Of a DNA stretch of 64,000 bases, positions 52,819 to 63,653 are shown piece after piece (position 1 is the stretch's first letter; every line of letters begins with the position of its first letter). The position numbers and the translations under genes are program-made. The notes beneath the pieces are model-generated. The model was given only the letters and a program-made list of their open reading frames with translations, was not told where the DNA came from and ran no database searches. Source of the stretch: Lichtheimia corymbifera B2541 (lineage: Eukaryota > Mucoromycota > Mucoromycetes > Mucorales > Lichtheimiaceae); NCBI GenBank assembly GCA_000697475.1, contig JNEU01000906.1, forward strand, positions 1-64,000. Reading direction: 5' to 3'.

Positions 52819-53569
52819 TTATTTCTCCTATAAAAAATTCAGGATACACAATAAGCACATGGCTGAGTTCAAGGGGGGGATATGATTTCAACTTACGGGA
52901 ATTTCGACCTCGCCAGCATCGATGGCATCGCACAAATCTTTGGGGCTTTGACCGTCAACAGTGCAACCAACAGAGTTGGCAGTACCAAGGATCTCCTTGA
53001 CAGTACCCTTGAGCTCACGAGCGAAAGACTTGTAACGCATGGTGCGGGCAATCTCAATGATCTCATCAAGAGGGATGTTGCCAGTGTGCTTGACTATTAA
53101 GATGACACATGTCAGTTACGGTCTCCATGGATACGGACTATACAACACCACTTACTGTTCTTGTCTTTCTTGCGATCACGTGGGGGCTCCTTCAAAGCCT
53201 TGATGACCAAAGAGGAGGCAGAAGGAACAACAGCAACTTGAGCTTGACGGTTTTGGATGGTCAATTGAATAGTGACTCGCAGACCCTTCCAGTCCTTGGT
53301 GTTCTTCATGATATCTTCGCCAACCTTCTTGGGAGACAAACCAAGAGGACCGATCTTGGGGGCTACATTGAAATGAGAATGAGTACACGGGCACGAGAAT
53401 AAACGTTGTTGTTTACGTACCGAGAGCTGAAGAAGCAGCCAATTCACCACCTGAAATGAAAGCATGAACATGTTAAGCAGTGGTTGTAGTAGAGTGAAAG
53501 TGAATGAGACATACCGGTGGCGCGCAAGTAGATGATCTTCACCTCATTGGGGTCGAATTTAGGAGGCAT
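52819..53569 (-). CDS. RPL12: 60S ribosomal protein L12 (uL11)
   Basis: Protein of the ribosomal stalk base in the large subunit. Starts [20 protein letters not shown], then [74 protein letters not shown] and [20 protein letters not shown]. The frame runs past IDAGEVEIP into a quick stop. A gtaagt donor (52896) and a tatag acceptor give a 9-nt last exon (52827-52819), Glu-Lys-stop, like the yeast end EIPEN. The stop overlaps an AATAAA signal. The Pro-Pro-Lys N-terminus is the recognition site for N-terminal methylation. Five or six exons. Confidence 0.96.
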
Positions 53570-53580
53570 CTAATGGGAAC

Positions 53581-53640
53581 GAAGGATGGATGAATGAGAT
53601 GGATGGATGGATGGATAGATAGATGAATGGATCATTGGAT
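53581..53640. repeat. (GGAT)n/(GATA)n microsatellite
   Basis: Degenerate tetranucleotide repeat (GGAT, then AGAT/GAAT units) just upstream of RPL12, inside its 5' region. Confidence 0.7.
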
Positions 53641-53797
53641 GTGATAATATACCGTGCTATATGGGTCGTGCGGAAAGGAAGATCAATCGTTGGGCACTCC
53701 ACACCTCTTGACAAATGCTTCCTCCGAGCGGTCTCAGAAATTCACATTTCACACTTGAACCAAGTTATATATAGACATTTATTACAAGAGGCTCTAG

Positions 53798-54788
53798 CTA
53801 CCAATCTAATCTTCTAGAACAACCTGCTTCAAATACTGCACGTAATAAATCCTGAATAACTTTATCTTGCAATACGGATTGATCAATGATTTCCCTGCAG
53901 TGGCACGGGGTGACACGGCCATACCAAATAACCCGTCGGCCTTGATGTGTGTAAATCACTAGGTTGCCTGCGAACGCATGGCTGCAATGATATGTGGATC
54001 AATATATGTCATCATCAATGCATCCATTTCTCTTATAGTTACCCTCCTAAATGGCTAACCAGGGCCACTTTGGCATCTACACTTGTCTTTGAAATCGCAT
54101 CGTCAAGTGCCTTTTTCAGCATAGGGCCAATAGTACCACAGCGGCGATCTTTACGGCCATGACCACAAACGAGTAACAAGTTGGCATATGGATTTGGATG
54201 CACTTGAAAGGATTCTGCATTGGGGCGATGATATATAAAATCAAGCAAAGCGCGTGCTCTACGAGTGGTGACGTTGGCGATAACAACATTGTCTGGCATC
54301 AATAAGACGTCATGAGCAGATCGACGAGTGGAAAAATGAGATGGTAGCTCGGTGTTGGTAATCAAAATGCGTTGATATTCGGTGCTGGTATCGTATGGTG
54401 ATTGAAATCGATTGGCTTCTGTACGCTTCCACACCTTTTTACGCTCATGAATGATTTCCACAAGCGCTTGTGCTAGTCCTTCATCCTCAATATGTGCAGG
54501 CCAATCTGCCTTGCCGGTGCAGATAATAAGGTGGATCGCATAACCTGGTACCGTATTGTGCAATGAACGTGATTGGTCAATACCAAGCTCAGTGGATGGT
54601 ACCACTGCAGGATGCAAGGCACAAGGCACGCTACACCCAGCACAGCTTTCTGTAGCAGGAATGATTTCTGGTAAAGATAAGGTCTTGAAAGGAGGAAGAC
54701 ATGCAGCGGTACAATCATCCGGACATGCACATGGTGCCGTGGTGCTGGTGATGTTCAAGCTGTTGACACACCGTGAAAACCACTCCAT
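53798..54788 (-). CDS. AIM32: AIM32/APD1-like thioredoxin-fold 2Fe-2S protein
   Basis: Sucrase/ferredoxin-like family. Yeast Aim32 and Apd1 carry a 2Fe-2S cluster held by two Cys and two His. Exon 1 (54788 to about 54044) starts MEWFSRCVNSLNI, with a Cys-rich N-terminal part (CACPDDCTAACLPP; CAGCSVPCALHP), then YAIHLIICTGKADWPAHIED, NTELPSHFSTR and VVIANVTTRRARALLDFIYHR. The ligand site LLLVCGHGRKDRRCG reads CX8C. The intron splits HLGG|HAFAGN, which restores HXGGH. Exon 2 gives NLVIYTHQGRRVIWYGRVTP, then CHCREIID and the end at 53798. All four predicted ligands are present. A mitochondrial or cytosolic location is not settled by the N-terminus. Confidence 0.9.
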
Positions 54789-55785
54789 GGCGGCGGCACA
54801 TTATCTGGTCGTGGTAAAGGAAGCGTGGAAAACAAAGAGTACATTCGTGCCACTCAAAATGAACCACGCTTTATATAGCGCCGTTTGAAAAAAGTTGCCT
54901 CGTCTCATCATTGGCGTTCCATCAGGTCAAACTGTAATTAAGAAGCTGCACACAACCTCGTTTTTGTTACCTCCTCCAAACGCTGTAAATTTGATCTCTT
55001 TGCCTTTCTTTTCTGTATATTGCTTTTGTCAATTCTATTATGATCGATACGCGATCTTTTGTATGAGCAACAAGATCCAGATATCACAAGTGATCACTGC
55101 TGATAGGACACATGACGCATCTATCCAATCCCCAGTCTCGAAATTTTTGATGATAAAAGAGCAGAGTGCATATTCCAGGAACATCCTTATTAGCACCAAA
55201 AATTTTTGCCACCTGATACGATGATGATCTTGATCTTGATTTTACGACCATGTTTAGGATTACTAGTCGTCAAACCCCTCCAGGTAACATCATCGTGTCT
55301 CCCTTGATTGTATTAAAAGGGATGGGAATTACTACGCGCGCACACCAACAATATAGGCATGGTAGTAACGTAATTCAATCAACCAACCAAATAAACTATC
55401 CTTCATCAATCTTCATTGACAATGCACGCAATAATTTTGCGACCCTATATAGCACATGCTAAAAGTTGTCATACGAAAGCATATGTATGTACCAGTGTCA
55501 TATTGTATCATAACCCACTCTTTCTTAAGCATAATCACTTAAGCTTACAGTGGATCAAAGCTGTGTAACATGCATTATTGTTGGGTACCATTACAGGGTT
55601 TTATTATTTTTGAAAATGCAAGCGTCGTCTATTTAAACCTATGTACAATCCTGCTGCCTATCGTCTATCAGCATACCAACAAGGAAGTTTTAATGAATGT
55701 AATATGATAAAAACAAGAAAAGCGTCTCGATACAATGATGTAGCTTATTCAAATCTCTATCCTGCCTTTCATTCCAGAAACTAGC
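54789..55785. other. Gene-poor region
   Basis: 1 kb without a recognisable gene. AT-rich with scattered short open frames. Confidence 0.45.
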
Positions 55786-56420
55786 CTAGTGGATCACATA
55801 GAATCGGTGGGTATCATTATCGTTGCGTCATTGAATCCTTGGTTGCTATGTACCGTGGTAAACATCTTCATCCAGGATTGCAAACAAGCTGCTGTGCGTG
55901 CCTTGGCTCCAACATCCAATATCATCCATGGCGGCAAACTGACTTCGTCAAAGATACAAGTCGTCTCATCCATGCCATCCAATCCATCATCATCCTCAGC
56001 CGCATCCACGCAACATGCTCCATCCTTCCTGCTGACGACGTACAAAGTAATCAAATCGACATTTCAGGATCACCCACCACTGTGCTTGATTGCATCCATC
56101 CATCCATCCATAACCGATGAAAGTCCAATACGTTGATACAAAGAACTCATGCGATCGCTTGCTGACATGCTTCCTTTTCCATCCGCCTGTTGGTCAATCG
56201 CTTGCTTGTTCACTTTTCGCAGCTCAACCAGATGAAGAATGCTTGTATTGCTTGAGGTTTGATATAGTATCATCACGTCCTAAGTGGGCAAAGGTACCAA
56301 CCCAGGCCAATGTATCCAGATCCTTCCATCCCATACACCAAAGCAATATCCGTATCCATATCCATGAGAATTTGTGTGTATTGAAAGCAAGTTGATATAC
56401 GTAAATAAAGCTGCTTCTAT
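55786..56420. other. Open on both strands, unresolved
   Basis: Frames of about 85-115 residues are open on both strands at 55789-56136, and a further short minus frame runs to 56276. Short CATC repeats lie at 56093-56110. No family or splice-consistent model emerges. It may be a decayed gene or chance. Confidence 0.25.
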
Positions 56421-56439
56421 ACAATGGCTATCTACTGTA

Positions 56440-56775
56440 CACGTGAAAAGGCTGCAAGGAAAGTTGCTGCAAGTAACTTGAGACAATGAAGTAAAGGTCT
56501 GGCAATAGCAACTGCTACTACGTTTGATCGCAGCAGAGGACTGTACAAGAGCGCGTGTGTAGTAGTAGAGTGACAAGGCTGTGAACGCTGTTCAAGACAA
56601 TGGAGTAAAGACCCTGCTAACGGTAACTGCTGGAACGAATGCTGCTGCGATTGGTCGTGGCAGAAGAGTGTACAAGGGAACGTGCAGTGTCAAGGAATGC
56701 GGGTGGTGTTATAGTGGAGTGCTCACGCCATGAACTTGCCCATTCAGCTGGAGACAATAGGATCAAGACATTGGT
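56440..56775. repeat. Degenerate tandem repeat, ~110-160 nt units
   Basis: Three diverged copies share an anchor of the form gAgACAATggAgtaAAG at about 56482, 56596 and 56752. In the first two it is followed by a GCAACTGCT/GTAACTGCT block, a GCTGCGAT or GATCGCAGC-like block and CAGAAGAGTGTACAAG-type sequence. The units are too diverged for exact ends. Confidence 0.45.
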
Positions 56776-56949
56776 AGCATTGACATGATGGATTGAAGCA
56801 GGACAATCGTTCGCAAGTGGTAGTTGTACTTGAATGGGCAAACAGCTGAGAATGGGAAGAAAAGGGAAATAAAGTGGAAGTGGAAGAGGTGGAAATTAAA
56901 TCTGTCAGGCGGTCAGGCATATCCATATACACTGATATCAATGCATGAT

Positions 56950-57660
56950 ATTGGGATTGCCTGTCACGAACCTGAAACTTTCACACAATATGCTCTAGGA
57001 CATGCTGAACAACTTTGTATTAATAAAGAACCCACACTTCATTTGTAAATTTCGAAAGGGAGAGCATAATGTGGGGTTTACTATGATGGGCGGAAATTGG
57101 GAAAGCGCCGGACTTATGAAAAAGTCAATTAGTATGTAGTTTCTTGGGATTCCCTATTTCGCACTTGAAACTGGGTCAGATGGTTCTCTGGGACATGCTG
57201 ATCAACTCCATTCATTTAAAAACCGCATGGTTCATTATGAACATTTTGAATGCGGGCGAGCCCAAAAGTAGGAGAAAGTAGGGTAGACGCTCCTGCTCCC
57301 CGAGATTACCCACCTTGAACCTGAAACTTTCACACAAGACTCTTTCGACCACGCCGAGTAATTTCGTTCCCATAAAGGCCCGAGAGTTCATTATGAAAAC
57401 ATTGAATGTAGGAGAGACGACGAAAGGATGGTAACATAAATAGGGTGTACGGCCGTGCGCGCCGATATTGCTGGTGGGGACGTCGAAACTTGGTCAGGAG
57501 GTGCTCTCGGTCATGCTGATCAATATCGTTCTCATAAAGCCTCTACACATCACTATGGAGATTTGGAGAAACAGTCGCCTTCATGTTTTACCTATGCTAT
57601 AAGCGCGATGCTATATGACAAGTGGTGTTTGTTCATTATCAAGTAGGTATACCCCGATAG
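56950..57660 (+). repeat. Diverged direct repeat units of the array
   Basis: Four directly repeated units share a core beginning gaaact at 56974, 57167, 57323 and 57485 (spacing 193, 156 and 162). Translated in the matching frame, each core reads like E-T-x(2-3)-G/Q-A-L-G-H-A-D/E-Q followed ~10 residues later by H-x-H/Y. The nucleotide sequences have drifted more than this pattern, and stop codons separate the units. The same core recurs, better preserved, in the inverted part of the array downstream. Confidence 0.6.
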
Positions 57661-59170
57661 GGCCGAATATGCAGATAGACTTCTTTGTGCAACACAGCTC
57701 ATTTGCATGATGCTTCCCAATGAACGAAGACCACTCTCCGTATAGCATCACGCTTACAGCATATGTAAAACATAAAGATGCATGTATCTCAAAACTTTAC
57801 AATGAAACGTGGGGTCTTCAATCGAACAATATTGCGCGGCGGGGTGAAGCGCACCCTGTGTAGAAGTTTCACGATCGTCGTCTCCGATCTCAGATTCACC
57901 CAATGTCACCACCAGCCAAGTCGAAAAAATATTCAAGAATATCTGTTCGACAAGGCTGATGGTGACATTGGGTGAATCTGAGATCGGAGACGACGATCGT
58001 GAAACTTCTACACAGGGTGCGCTTCACCCCGCCGCGCAATTTTGTTCGATTGAAGACCCCACGTTTCATTGTAAAGTTCAGAGATACAGGCACCTTTATG
58101 TTTTTACATATGATGTAAGTGTAATGCTATATGACAAGTGGTCTTTGTTCATTGCCAAGTAGGTAGACCCCGATGGAGCCGAAGATGCAGACGGACTTCT
58201 TTGTGCAACACAACTCATTTGCATGATACTTGACAATGAACAAACACCACTCATCATATAGCATTACACTTACATCATATGTAAAAACATAAAGATGCAT
58301 GTATCTCAAAACTTTACAATGAAACGTGGGGTCTTCAATCGAACAATATTGCTCGGCTGGGTGAAGCGCACCTTGTGTAGAAGTTTCACGATCTAGCTCG
58401 CCAATCCGAGATTTCGCAATGTCACCACCAGCCAAAGTGGATCTTGGGTCGACCTCTTGAATTTTTTTTCGACGAGGCTGGTGGTGACATTGGGTGAATC
58501 TGAGATCGGAGACGACGATCGTGAAACTTCTACACAGGGTGCGCTTCACCCCGCCGCGCAATTTTGTTCGATTGAAGACCCCACGTTTCATTGTAGAATT
58601 TTGAGTTATGGACATCTTTATGTTTTACATATGCTGTAACCATATTGCTATATGACAAGTGGTCTTTGTTCATTGCCAAGTAGGTAGACCCCGATGGAGC
58701 CGAAGATGCAGACGGACTTCTTTGTGCAACACAACTCATTTGCATGATACTTGACAATGAACAAACACCACTCATCATATAGCATTACACTTACATCATA
58801 TGTAAAAACATAAAGGTGCCTGTATCTCTGAACTTTACAATGAAACGTGGGTTCTTCAATCGAACAAAGTTGCTCGTCGGGGTGAAGCGCACCCTGTGTG
58901 CCAGTTTCACGATCGTCGTGACCAATCTCAGATTCACCCAATGTCACCACCAGCCTCGTCGAAAAAAAATTCAAGAGGTCGACCCAAGATCCACTTTGGC
59001 TGGTGGTGACATTGCGAAATCTCGGATTGGCGAGCTAGATCGTGAAACTTCTACACAAGGTGCGCTTCACCCAGCCGAGCAATATTGTTCGATTGAAGAC
59101 CCCATATTTCATTGTAAAATTTTGAGATACATGCATCTTTATGTTTTACATATGCTGTAGGCGTGATGGA
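57610..59170. repeat. Alternating inverted-repeat array, ~522-bp period
   Basis: The core (cgtgaaacttctacacagg on one strand) occurs on + at 58001, 58523 and 59044 and on - at 57865-57870, 58382-58387 and 58903-58908, so copies alternate in orientation with a 517-522 bp period. Head-to-head centres lie near 57930, 58455 and 58975. Tail centres carry a GACCCCGATGGAGCCGAAG segment near 58180 and 58700, with an older copy near 57675. Flanking arms of about 95 nt around each tail pair at roughly 90% identity, and whole arms reach 200-230 nt. The 58970-59160 block is nearly the exact reverse complement of 58300-58480. No transposase, terminal repeat or target duplication is seen. Confidence 0.8.
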
Positions 59171-59174
59171 GTTG

Positions 59175-61290
59175 CTTTCTACTAGTGGATGGTGTCGGCT
59201 GCATTAACAGGAAGATGGAGAGCTGAGTGAAATAGCACCTGGTAGTCACACACGCACTTCCTTGACAGGTTGTTGCACAAATGGATGCTGATGATGATTG
59301 CCTTGAGGAAGGTACATAAGTAATAATGAAGGTGTGTCAAGGTACGTGTATGGCAATAGTGGTTCCATATCACATTTGGATGCAGGAGAAGGCCGAGCTG
59401 TATAAATCAATTTTAATAAAGAGGGTGATAGTGCATGCAGGTTGGATGAAAGAGGAAAATTGGTGAGCGCATGGTCAATGAAGGGTGAGTGCAGGCGACA
59501 TGGGATAGAAAAAGTGGTGCATACATAGGCAACGATGATAGATGAGGGATATGTTGGTTGGTTGGTTGGTTGGGTTAGGTTATCATCTACCCTGTATTTC
59601 TGGTGCGCGCGTAATAATTCCCAAAGGCATATGTATCATTCTTTTCTTTTGTAACCCCACGATTCTATCCTCTGCACCAAAAATCTCCAGCATTCAAACA
59701 GCGTCACAATGTGTAGGCGATACGCCTAGATAAATCGCTCTCTTATGCGTGAGCCCTCAAAGGGACTTGTTATGAAGACATCTAAATCCCATGCTTCAAA
59801 CCTTGTCTTAAGTAACTCGCAAGCTTGTATAGCAGTTTTTTTCTTGAATACTCACTCAGGTGACAGTGGTTTTTTCATATTGAATGAATTTCGAATGGTA
59901 CAAACACACTCGTATCCTTTGTCATTCACCGGTAAGAGATAAGATACACTCGTACCTCTTTTAGAAAGGCACGGTCCCATATAACGTTTTGGCAACCAAG
60001 AAATAAAACAAAGTCGAACATGCACATGTTGATCCGGCGGCAGCATTTGCACATTACTGATCTATAATTGATCACATTGGGGGCTATTGTTTTTGCATAC
60101 TTGTCTATGACGATGATCTATGTAGAAGGTGGCCACCTAAAGTATGATGTCACAAAGGAGAAACAAGCACTTGGTATTCAATCACAGCACAATGTGTCAA
60201 ATCATCGTGGCACATAATTATGCGTACGACGCAGCCTTTGGATCATTGGTGCTCCGAGATTTTTATATGATGAACGGCATATTGTTTTTCACATTGTTCG
60301 GCAGGTTCATGCGTGTAACCTCGTGGGCAAAGTTGAGGAAATGGATCAATGAGCTGAGGAGATGGATCAATGAGCCGCCACGATTGAATTAGATGTGGTG
60401 GAGAAGACCAAATAGGTTAAGGTATGGTTGCAAGGGGTGAGATAAAAGATATGTTTGATCTGCGTTAGAAAGGGGACGAATGGTAGTGCAATGGAAAATT
60501 GTATAGGCACGATCCTCAATCTTAACGTTGAGCGATACATGGTTTTGACCATAAACGACAGGACATACTAAAAGGAGCCTATCAATTGGTATGTCCAGCA
60601 ATTATAGATCGGTCCGGATTCCGATTTTGTGCGAGAGTATATTTTTCCCAGGATAAGGCTCAGACGCCACTGTCAGTTACGAAGAAAATTTTCTGACAGC
60701 AAAAACCAAGCACAAGTGGAAGCGACAAGGCTTGGTAAAGAAAGTAATGCGATCAAGAGTCTTTCATGCAGCACGGCTCAATGATTATGGATTGTGCATT
60801 TCCCAAGCCGGGAGTTACACGTGAAAGTGAAGTAAGCAGGTTGAAGGTTATTCATCATCATTGGCTACTGGCTGTTGAAAAGCACGTATTGCTGACTCAC
60901 ATGGCTTAAATCATTTATGTCTCTTTTGCACACGCAGCAGCATCAAGAATCGCTTGGCGTGTGTGTGAGCATATGCGTATAGGTGCTGCCGATGATGATG
61001 ATGATGATGGTGACATATGCTTGCTGATGCTGCTGCAGTAATTGGATGATGGAGTTGAATATAGCAATCAAATTCCTTTATAGTAAAAAAAAGTTGTTTG
61101 TTTTTATTGAATCAAACAAACAAAGAGTGAACAAGATGCAGAAACGATTTAAGCAATGGATGATGGGATGGGATGTTGAAAAGTGTCAAACGAGTACTAT
61201 TTTTGCTGACAAAAGTCAGTCGGGGAATATAGCACACATTAAAGTGTTCCTGCTCCGTGAACCTTGCCCCACACTTTCTTTCGCTTTTTC
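59175..61290. other. Gene-poor region
   Basis: 2.1 kb between the repeat array and CAT2. Short features are (TTGG)n at 59553-59572, a small direct repeat GAGATGGATCAATGAGC-like at about 60340-60375, and a GATGATGATG run at about 60992. No gene or RNA is recognised. Confidence 0.45.
59553..59572. repeat. (TTGG)n microsatellite
   Basis: About five TTGG units in intergenic DNA. Confidence 0.75.
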
Positions 61291-61295
61291 CAATC

Positions 61296-63421
61296 ATGTC
61301 TGCTGTAAGTTGATGGAGGAACATGGAAGCTCTATCGTTACCCATGACACGCTCTTGACATTAACAACAACAACTCGATTGCCATGTGTAGGCCAAAGGA
61401 CCCAAGACTCCCGTTGATCCCACCGCACCTGGTCCCATGTTGCGTTACCAAAAGAACTTGCCTCGTTTGCCAGTTCCTCCTCTTCAGGACACTCTTGCCA
61501 AATATTTGACCACCTGCAAGCCTTTGTTGTCGGATGCCGAGTTCAAAAAGACTGAGGCTGCTGTCAAGGAATTCATCTCCAGTGGTGTTGGTGCCGAACT
61601 TCAGCGTCGTCTTGAAGCTAAGGCTGCTGATCCCGCTTGTCTCAACTGGTTGGATGATTGGTGGCTCGATGCTGCTTATCTCGGTTACCGTGATCCTGTT
61701 GTCGTCTATGTCAGCTACTTTTACTTGTTCAAGGATGATCGTTTAAGAAAATTGCCTGCCAAGCGTGCCGCTGCTATTACCACTGCCGCTCTCGAATTCA
61801 AAAAGCAGGTTGTTGAGTAAGTAGAGAAGCGTGAGAAAATGAGGGTGGAATGGAATGGAATATTCACCGTGGACAACGGTGTCATTAGGAACACCCTTGA
61901 GCCTGAATATGCAAAGGGCGAACCTCTCTGTATGGATCGTTACAAGTACATGTTCAACAACTGCCGTATTCCCTCGACCCCTGCTGATGTCAATGCTATG
62001 TACGATCCTATCAAGAACACTCACATCATTGCTGTCCGCAAGAACAAGTATTACGTGATTGATACCGTTCAAAATGGTCGTCAGCTTTCCACCGGTGAAC
62101 TTGAATACCAATTCCAACGTGTCATTGATGCTGCCGGTTACAGCAAGGGTTTGGGTCTTGGTGCCTTGACTGCTGATCAACGTGACAACTGGTACGAGAA
62201 CCGTAAGCTCCTTTTGGCTGCTCACCCCAAGAACAAGGAGTTGCTTGATAAGATCGAGACTGCCTCTTTTGTCGTTTGCCTTGATGACTCTTCTCCTGTC
62301 ACTCGTGATGAAGGCTCTCGTGCCTGCTGGCATGGTGACGGTCGTAACCGTTTCTTTGACAAGCCTGTTCAATTTATCGTGTACGAGAATGGCAAGGCTG
62401 GTTTCAACGGCGAGGTAAGGAAAGCGGGTGATTTAGGAATGTCACAAGGAGAATACCGGTATTAAAAAACGCCCTTGTAGCACTCTATGATGGATGGTAC
62501 TGCCACTTGCCGTTTGAACGAATTCGTTTGCGATGTGTAAGTATTTCATCGACTCTACATACATGACATTGGCTTACGTGGAATGATGATGATGATAGTA
62601 TTGCCAAGTTGCCCCTTGCTGTTTCTCAAGCTAATGGTAGCCTTCCTGCACCTGAGGAGCTTCAATTCCAAGTCAATGCTGAAGTCGACCAAGCTGTCAA
62701 GGCTGCTGAGGCTCGCTTCGATAACTTGATTGCCAACCACGACCTTACTGTGCTTGCTTATCAAGGCTTTGGCAAGAACCAAGTCAAGAAATTCAAGTCC
62801 TCCCCTGATGGTTTTGCCCAAATGGTGATCCAACTTGGTTATTACAAGATGTTCGGTGTTTGCCGTCCCACCTATGAATCTGCACAAACCCGCAAGTTCC
62901 AATTGGGTCGTACAGAGACCTCTCGTACTGTGAGCGAAGACTCGGTTGCTTTCTGCCGTGCTATGGAGAACCCCAGTGCCACCAACGAAGAAAAGATTGC
63001 TGCTTTCCGTAAGGCTATCAAGTCGCAAGGTGCTTACATGGGTCAATGTGTCAACGCTCGTGGTGTGGATCGTCACTTGTTCGGTTTGAAGAAGAGCCTT
63101 CGTCCCAATGAGCCTGTGCCTGCTATCTTCAGCGATCCTGCTTTCTCTTATTCTCAACACTGGTACTTGTCCACCTCCCAACTTTCTTCTGAATACTTTG
63201 ATGGCTACGGTTGGGGTATGGTCAACAATGATGGTTATGGCGTTGCTTACATGATCAAGAACAACGCTTTCCACTTTAACGTTGCCAGTGTCAAGGATCT
63301 TGAGGTTCACGGCAAAAAGTTCTACAATGGTACCCAGCAATTCAAGCAGTGCTTGGAGGATGCTATCAACGATCTTGGCGATCTCTTGAAGACCGAGCTC
63401 AAGCCCCAAGCCAAGTTGTAA
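61296..63421 (+). CDS. CAT2: Carnitine O-acetyltransferase (peroxisomal/mitochondrial)
   Basis: Moves acetyl units between CoA and carnitine for transport among peroxisome, mitochondrion and cytosol. Exon 1 is only 9 nt (61296-61304, Met-Ser-Ala), then 61392-61816, 61889-62414, 62481-62536 and 62599-63421. Landmarks: MLRYQKNLPRLPVPPLQDTL, LDDWWLDAAYLGYRDPVVV, MYDPIKNTHIIAVRKNKYY, ACWHGDGRNRFFDKPVQFIV. The catalytic His lies in GFNGE|HSMMDGTATCRL, split by an intron. CoA/carnitine-side motifs are FGKNQVKKFKSSPDGFAQM, ARGVDRHLFGLK, YLSTSQLSSEYFDGYGWG and GYGVAYMI. The protein ends in Ala-Lys-Leu, a PTS1 signal, as in yeast Cat2. Codon bias is strong, indicating high expression. Confidence 0.95.
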
Positions 63422-63653
63422 AAAAAAGAAAACCTATATTCCCTTATCGTATTGTATTGTGCATTTGCCATTTCTTTCACCCATCAACTTTTTATATACA
63501 CACGTCGCGCTTCCTCCGTTCACATCCCTTACACCCATCGACTAGACACTATACTTGTTGTATGGCAAATCAAAAGAATGAAAATGATGGATTCTTTGTT
63601 TATCGAACAGAATGTGGATGAATGATCTATGTCTTTTATATAAATACATTGGA

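Noticed and set aside
57000..59170. CRISPR-like or transposon interpretation of the repeats
   Set aside because: Repeats are long, diverged and inverted rather than short and evenly spaced. No transposase, terminal inverted repeats or target-site duplications were found.
62555..63409. 284-residue minus-strand open frame
   Set aside because: Antisense shadow of CAT2, which carries the catalytic motifs.
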